15,628 nucleotides of DNA from Candidatus Uhrbacteria bacterium (GTDB taxonomy: Bacteria; Patescibacteriota; Patescibacteriia; 2-12-FULL-60-25): assembly GCA_023246325.1 (NCBI GenBank), contig JAHFIO010000008.1:1-15628 (forward strand). The letters run 5' to 3'. Shown here in pieces: positions 14,328-15,628 of this stretch. The translations under genes and the position numbers were made by a program. How positions within the stretch are numbered: position 1 is the stretch's first letter; the number at the start of each line of letters is the position of its first letter. The notes beneath the pieces are model-generated. The model made no database searches. It was not told the DNA's origin and saw nothing but the letters and a program-made list of their open reading frames with translations.

Positions 14328-15008
14328 ATGATATATCTGGAAAGTGTTTCTAAAGCATATACATCAGATGTTTTTGGATTGCGCAATATATCTTTACGTA
14401 TTAAACCAGGAGAATTTGTTTCTATAGTTGGTCATAGTGGTGCAGGAAAAACAACATTAGCAAAAATGCTCATCGCAGAAGAACAGCCTACAAAAGGAAA
14501 GGTAACCATAGGTGGTTGGGATATAACGAATATACCAAAACAGGATGTTCCATATTTACGACGCCAAATTGGTGTAGTATTTCAAGATTTTAAACTTTTG
14601 CCAAAAAAAACTGTGTATGAAAATGTTGCTTTTGCACTTGAGGTTGCTTCAGAGCCTTCAAAACGTATTCGTGAGGTTGTGCCAAATGTTTTACAAATTG
14701 TTGGGCTTGAAGGAAAACATAATCGTTTTCCAAATCAATTGTCTGGAGGTGAGCAACAGCGTGTCGTGATTGCTCGCTCGCTCGTACATCGTCCAAAAAT
14801 TTTACTTGCAGATGAACCAACGGGAAATCTCGATACTATGAATGCGCAAGAAATCATCGATTTACTTTTAAAAATAAATACGTTTGGAACAACGGTTGTG
14901 CTCGTGACACATAATCGTGAAGTGGTGAATGCATTACGACGTCGTGTTATTACCTTATCGCAAGGGGATATTATATCTGATCACGAAGAGGGAAAATATT
15001 TATTATGA
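14328..15008 (+). CDS. ftsE: Cell division ATP-binding protein FtsE
   Basis: A 226-residue ABC ATPase of the FtsE/LolD/MacB group. It has an early aromatic A-loop (Y11), Walker A GHSGAGKT (35-42), Q-loop FQDFKLL (Q86), signature LSGGEQQR (138-145), Walker B ILLADEP (158-164) and the H-loop His195 in VTHN. The start MIYLESVSKAY corresponds to the usual FtsE beginning, so I prefer ATG 14328 over the in-frame ATG at 14319, which would add MID. It pairs with FtsX (ATGA overlap at 15005-15008). FtsEX uses ATP hydrolysis in the cytoplasm to switch on peptidoglycan hydrolases outside the cell during division. All catalytic motifs are intact. Confidence 0.95.
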   Translation: MIYLESVSKAYTSDVFGLRNISLRIKPGEFVSIVGHSGAGKTTLAKMLIAEEQPTKGKVTIGGWDITNIPKQDVPYLRRQIGVVFQDFKLLPKKTVYENVAFALEVASEPSKRIREVVPNVLQIVGLEGKHNRFPNQLSGGEQQRVVIARSLVHRPKILLADEPTGNLDTMNAQEIIDLLLKINTFGTTVVLVTHNREVVNALRRRVITLSQGDIISDHEEGKYLL

Positions 15009-15628
15009 GACTTATTATTACCGCGGGTCGTATCCTGAAGGCAGGATGGAGACATTTTATTAGAAATATTTGGTTATCGTTCACTACAATTTTTGTTTTG
15101 ATCCTGGCATTATTATCCGTAAATGTTCTTGTTGGTGTGAGCGCATTATTAGACACGGCGGCAAAAGTTTTAGAAAATAAAGTTGATGTTTCTGTATATT
15201 TTGATATAAAAACACCGGGTGGAGTGTTAGAACAAGCGCGATTTTATATGGCGGGTTTACCTCAAGTGCAAAGTGCAACTGTATTAACCGCAGAGGATGC
15301 AATAAAAAATTTCCGCTCTATTCATGCGCGCGATGAAAAAATTATGGCTGCTTTAGGAGAGTTGGATACCAATCCGCTTGGGTCTACCATGGTATTAAAA
15401 GCGAACCATTCTTCAGATTACCCTTTTATTTTAGAAGCATTAAAAAATCCGCAATTTTCTGATTTTGTACAAGGAAAAAATTATCAAGATCATGCAGATG
15501 CTATAGCGCGTGTTCGGGAGATAAGCGATACCATTCGTATATTTGGTTTAGTGCTTATTGCTATTTTTGCACTTTTCTCCGTACTTATCGTGTATAATAC
15601 TATTCGGGTAGCCATTTATACTCAACGA
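15005..15628 (+). CDS. ftsX: Cell division protein FtsX, 3'-truncated by the window end
   Basis: The first 208 residues are present and the frame is open at the right edge. A cytoplasmic start (MRLIITAGRILKAGWRHF) leads into the first membrane helix (about 22-48), then the extracytoplasmic domain (about 50-172, with VDVSVYFDIKTP and LGSTMVLKA typical of FtsX) and the start of the second helix (IRIFGLVLIAIF, about 176-200), where the conserved FtsX permease domain begins. It overlaps ftsE in ATGA. FtsX forms the membrane half of the FtsEX complex and contacts a hydrolase or its activator through the extracytoplasmic loop; the partner is not in the window. Confidence 0.93.
   Translation, partial: MRLIITAGRILKAGWRHFIRNIWLSFTTIFVLILALLSVNVLVGVSALLDTAAKVLENKVDVSVYFDIKTPGGVLEQARFYMAGLPQVQSATVLTAEDAIKNFRSIHARDEKIMAALGELDTNPLGSTMVLKANHSSDYPFILEALKNPQFSDFVQGKNYQDHADAIARVREISDTIRIFGLVLIAIFALFSVLIVYNTIRVAIYTQR

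Larger units (their letters stand above)
226..15047. repeat. Dispersed 7-mer GCAGGAT (core CGGCAGGAT), 23 copies: candidate DNA uptake signal
   Basis: Plus-strand copies start at 226, 364, 445, 1568, 2473, 5636, 6886, 7162, 8148, 10390, 11607, 11957, 12681, 13511 and 15041. Minus-strand copies (ATCCTGC) start at 1024, 1896, 4423, 6737, 8504, 9319, 10085 and 12964. Ten extend to CGGCAGGAT (at 362, 443, 1024, 1566, 1896, 2471, 5634, 6737, 12679 and 12964) and four more read CGACAGGAT (near 4656, 5681, 11174 and 11647). A random 7-mer should occur about twice on both strands of this length. All but one copy lie inside genes: as Ala-Gly in 11, as Gln-Asp in 6, in other frames or antisense in the rest. 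Density, dispersal and conservation resemble the uptake sequences of Neisseriaceae and Pasteurellaceae. The function is inferred. Confidence 0.7.

Noticed and set aside
115..15628. Alternative genetic code with UGA read as glycine, known in some CPR lineages
   Set aside because: TGA ends the frames at 118, 5136, 8402, 10982, 12935, 13394 and 15008 exactly where the next gene starts or the protein family ends.

Overview
The window looks like a chromosomal piece of an AT-rich, small-genome bacterium, most likely a Candidate Phyla Radiation (Patescibacteria) member. The grounds are very tight gene packing with ATGA overlaps, almost no Shine-Dalgarno sequences, a Mur ligase that lacks the usual N-terminal domain, short single-TM division proteins, and tRNA genes with encoded CCA. 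The phylum is an inference from style and gene content; no marker gene here settles it. TGA works as stop (several ATGA start/stop overlaps), so the UGA=Gly code of some CPR lineages does not apply.

Region 1 (1-8402) is a surface-glycan cluster. It holds the tail of an unrecognised gene, a GtrA-family membrane protein, a WbaP/WcaJ-like polyprenyl-phosphate sugar-1-phosphate transferase on the minus strand, two tandem UXS-like short-chain dehydrogenase paralogues, a GT2 plus DUF2304 pair, a rhamnosyltransferase-like GT2 and two GT4 glycosyltransferases. Together they could make nucleotide sugars, load the first sugar on a lipid carrier and extend the chain. No flippase, polymerase or ligase is clearly visible. 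A minus-strand, multi-spanning, GT-C-like protein (8345-10369) closes this region and overlaps the last GT4 gene tail to tail.

Region 2 (10404-14011) reads in one direction: a CDP-alcohol phosphatidyltransferase (PgsA-like), a MurE-like ligase, a bacterial PH-domain membrane protein, an FtsB/DivIC-like septum protein and a SurA-N-like membrane-anchored protein. It links phospholipid, peptidoglycan and division functions. Region 3 (14100-15628) has tRNA-Gly(CCC), tRNA-Thr(CGT), then ftsE and a 3'-truncated ftsX.

The most striking signal is not a gene. The 7-mer GCAGGAT occurs 23 times on the two strands (hand count), against about 2 expected in random sequence. Ten copies extend to CGGCAGGAT. 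The copies are scattered through unrelated genes in several reading frames, at about one per 0.7 kb. This is the pattern of a DNA uptake signal sequence like those of Neisseria and Haemophilus. A second repeat family (GGGGTCAGGCACC...TGTGGATAA) forms a perfect 32-bp-arm inverted repeat at 562-635 and recurs as a single arm beside the tRNA genes at 14263-14288.
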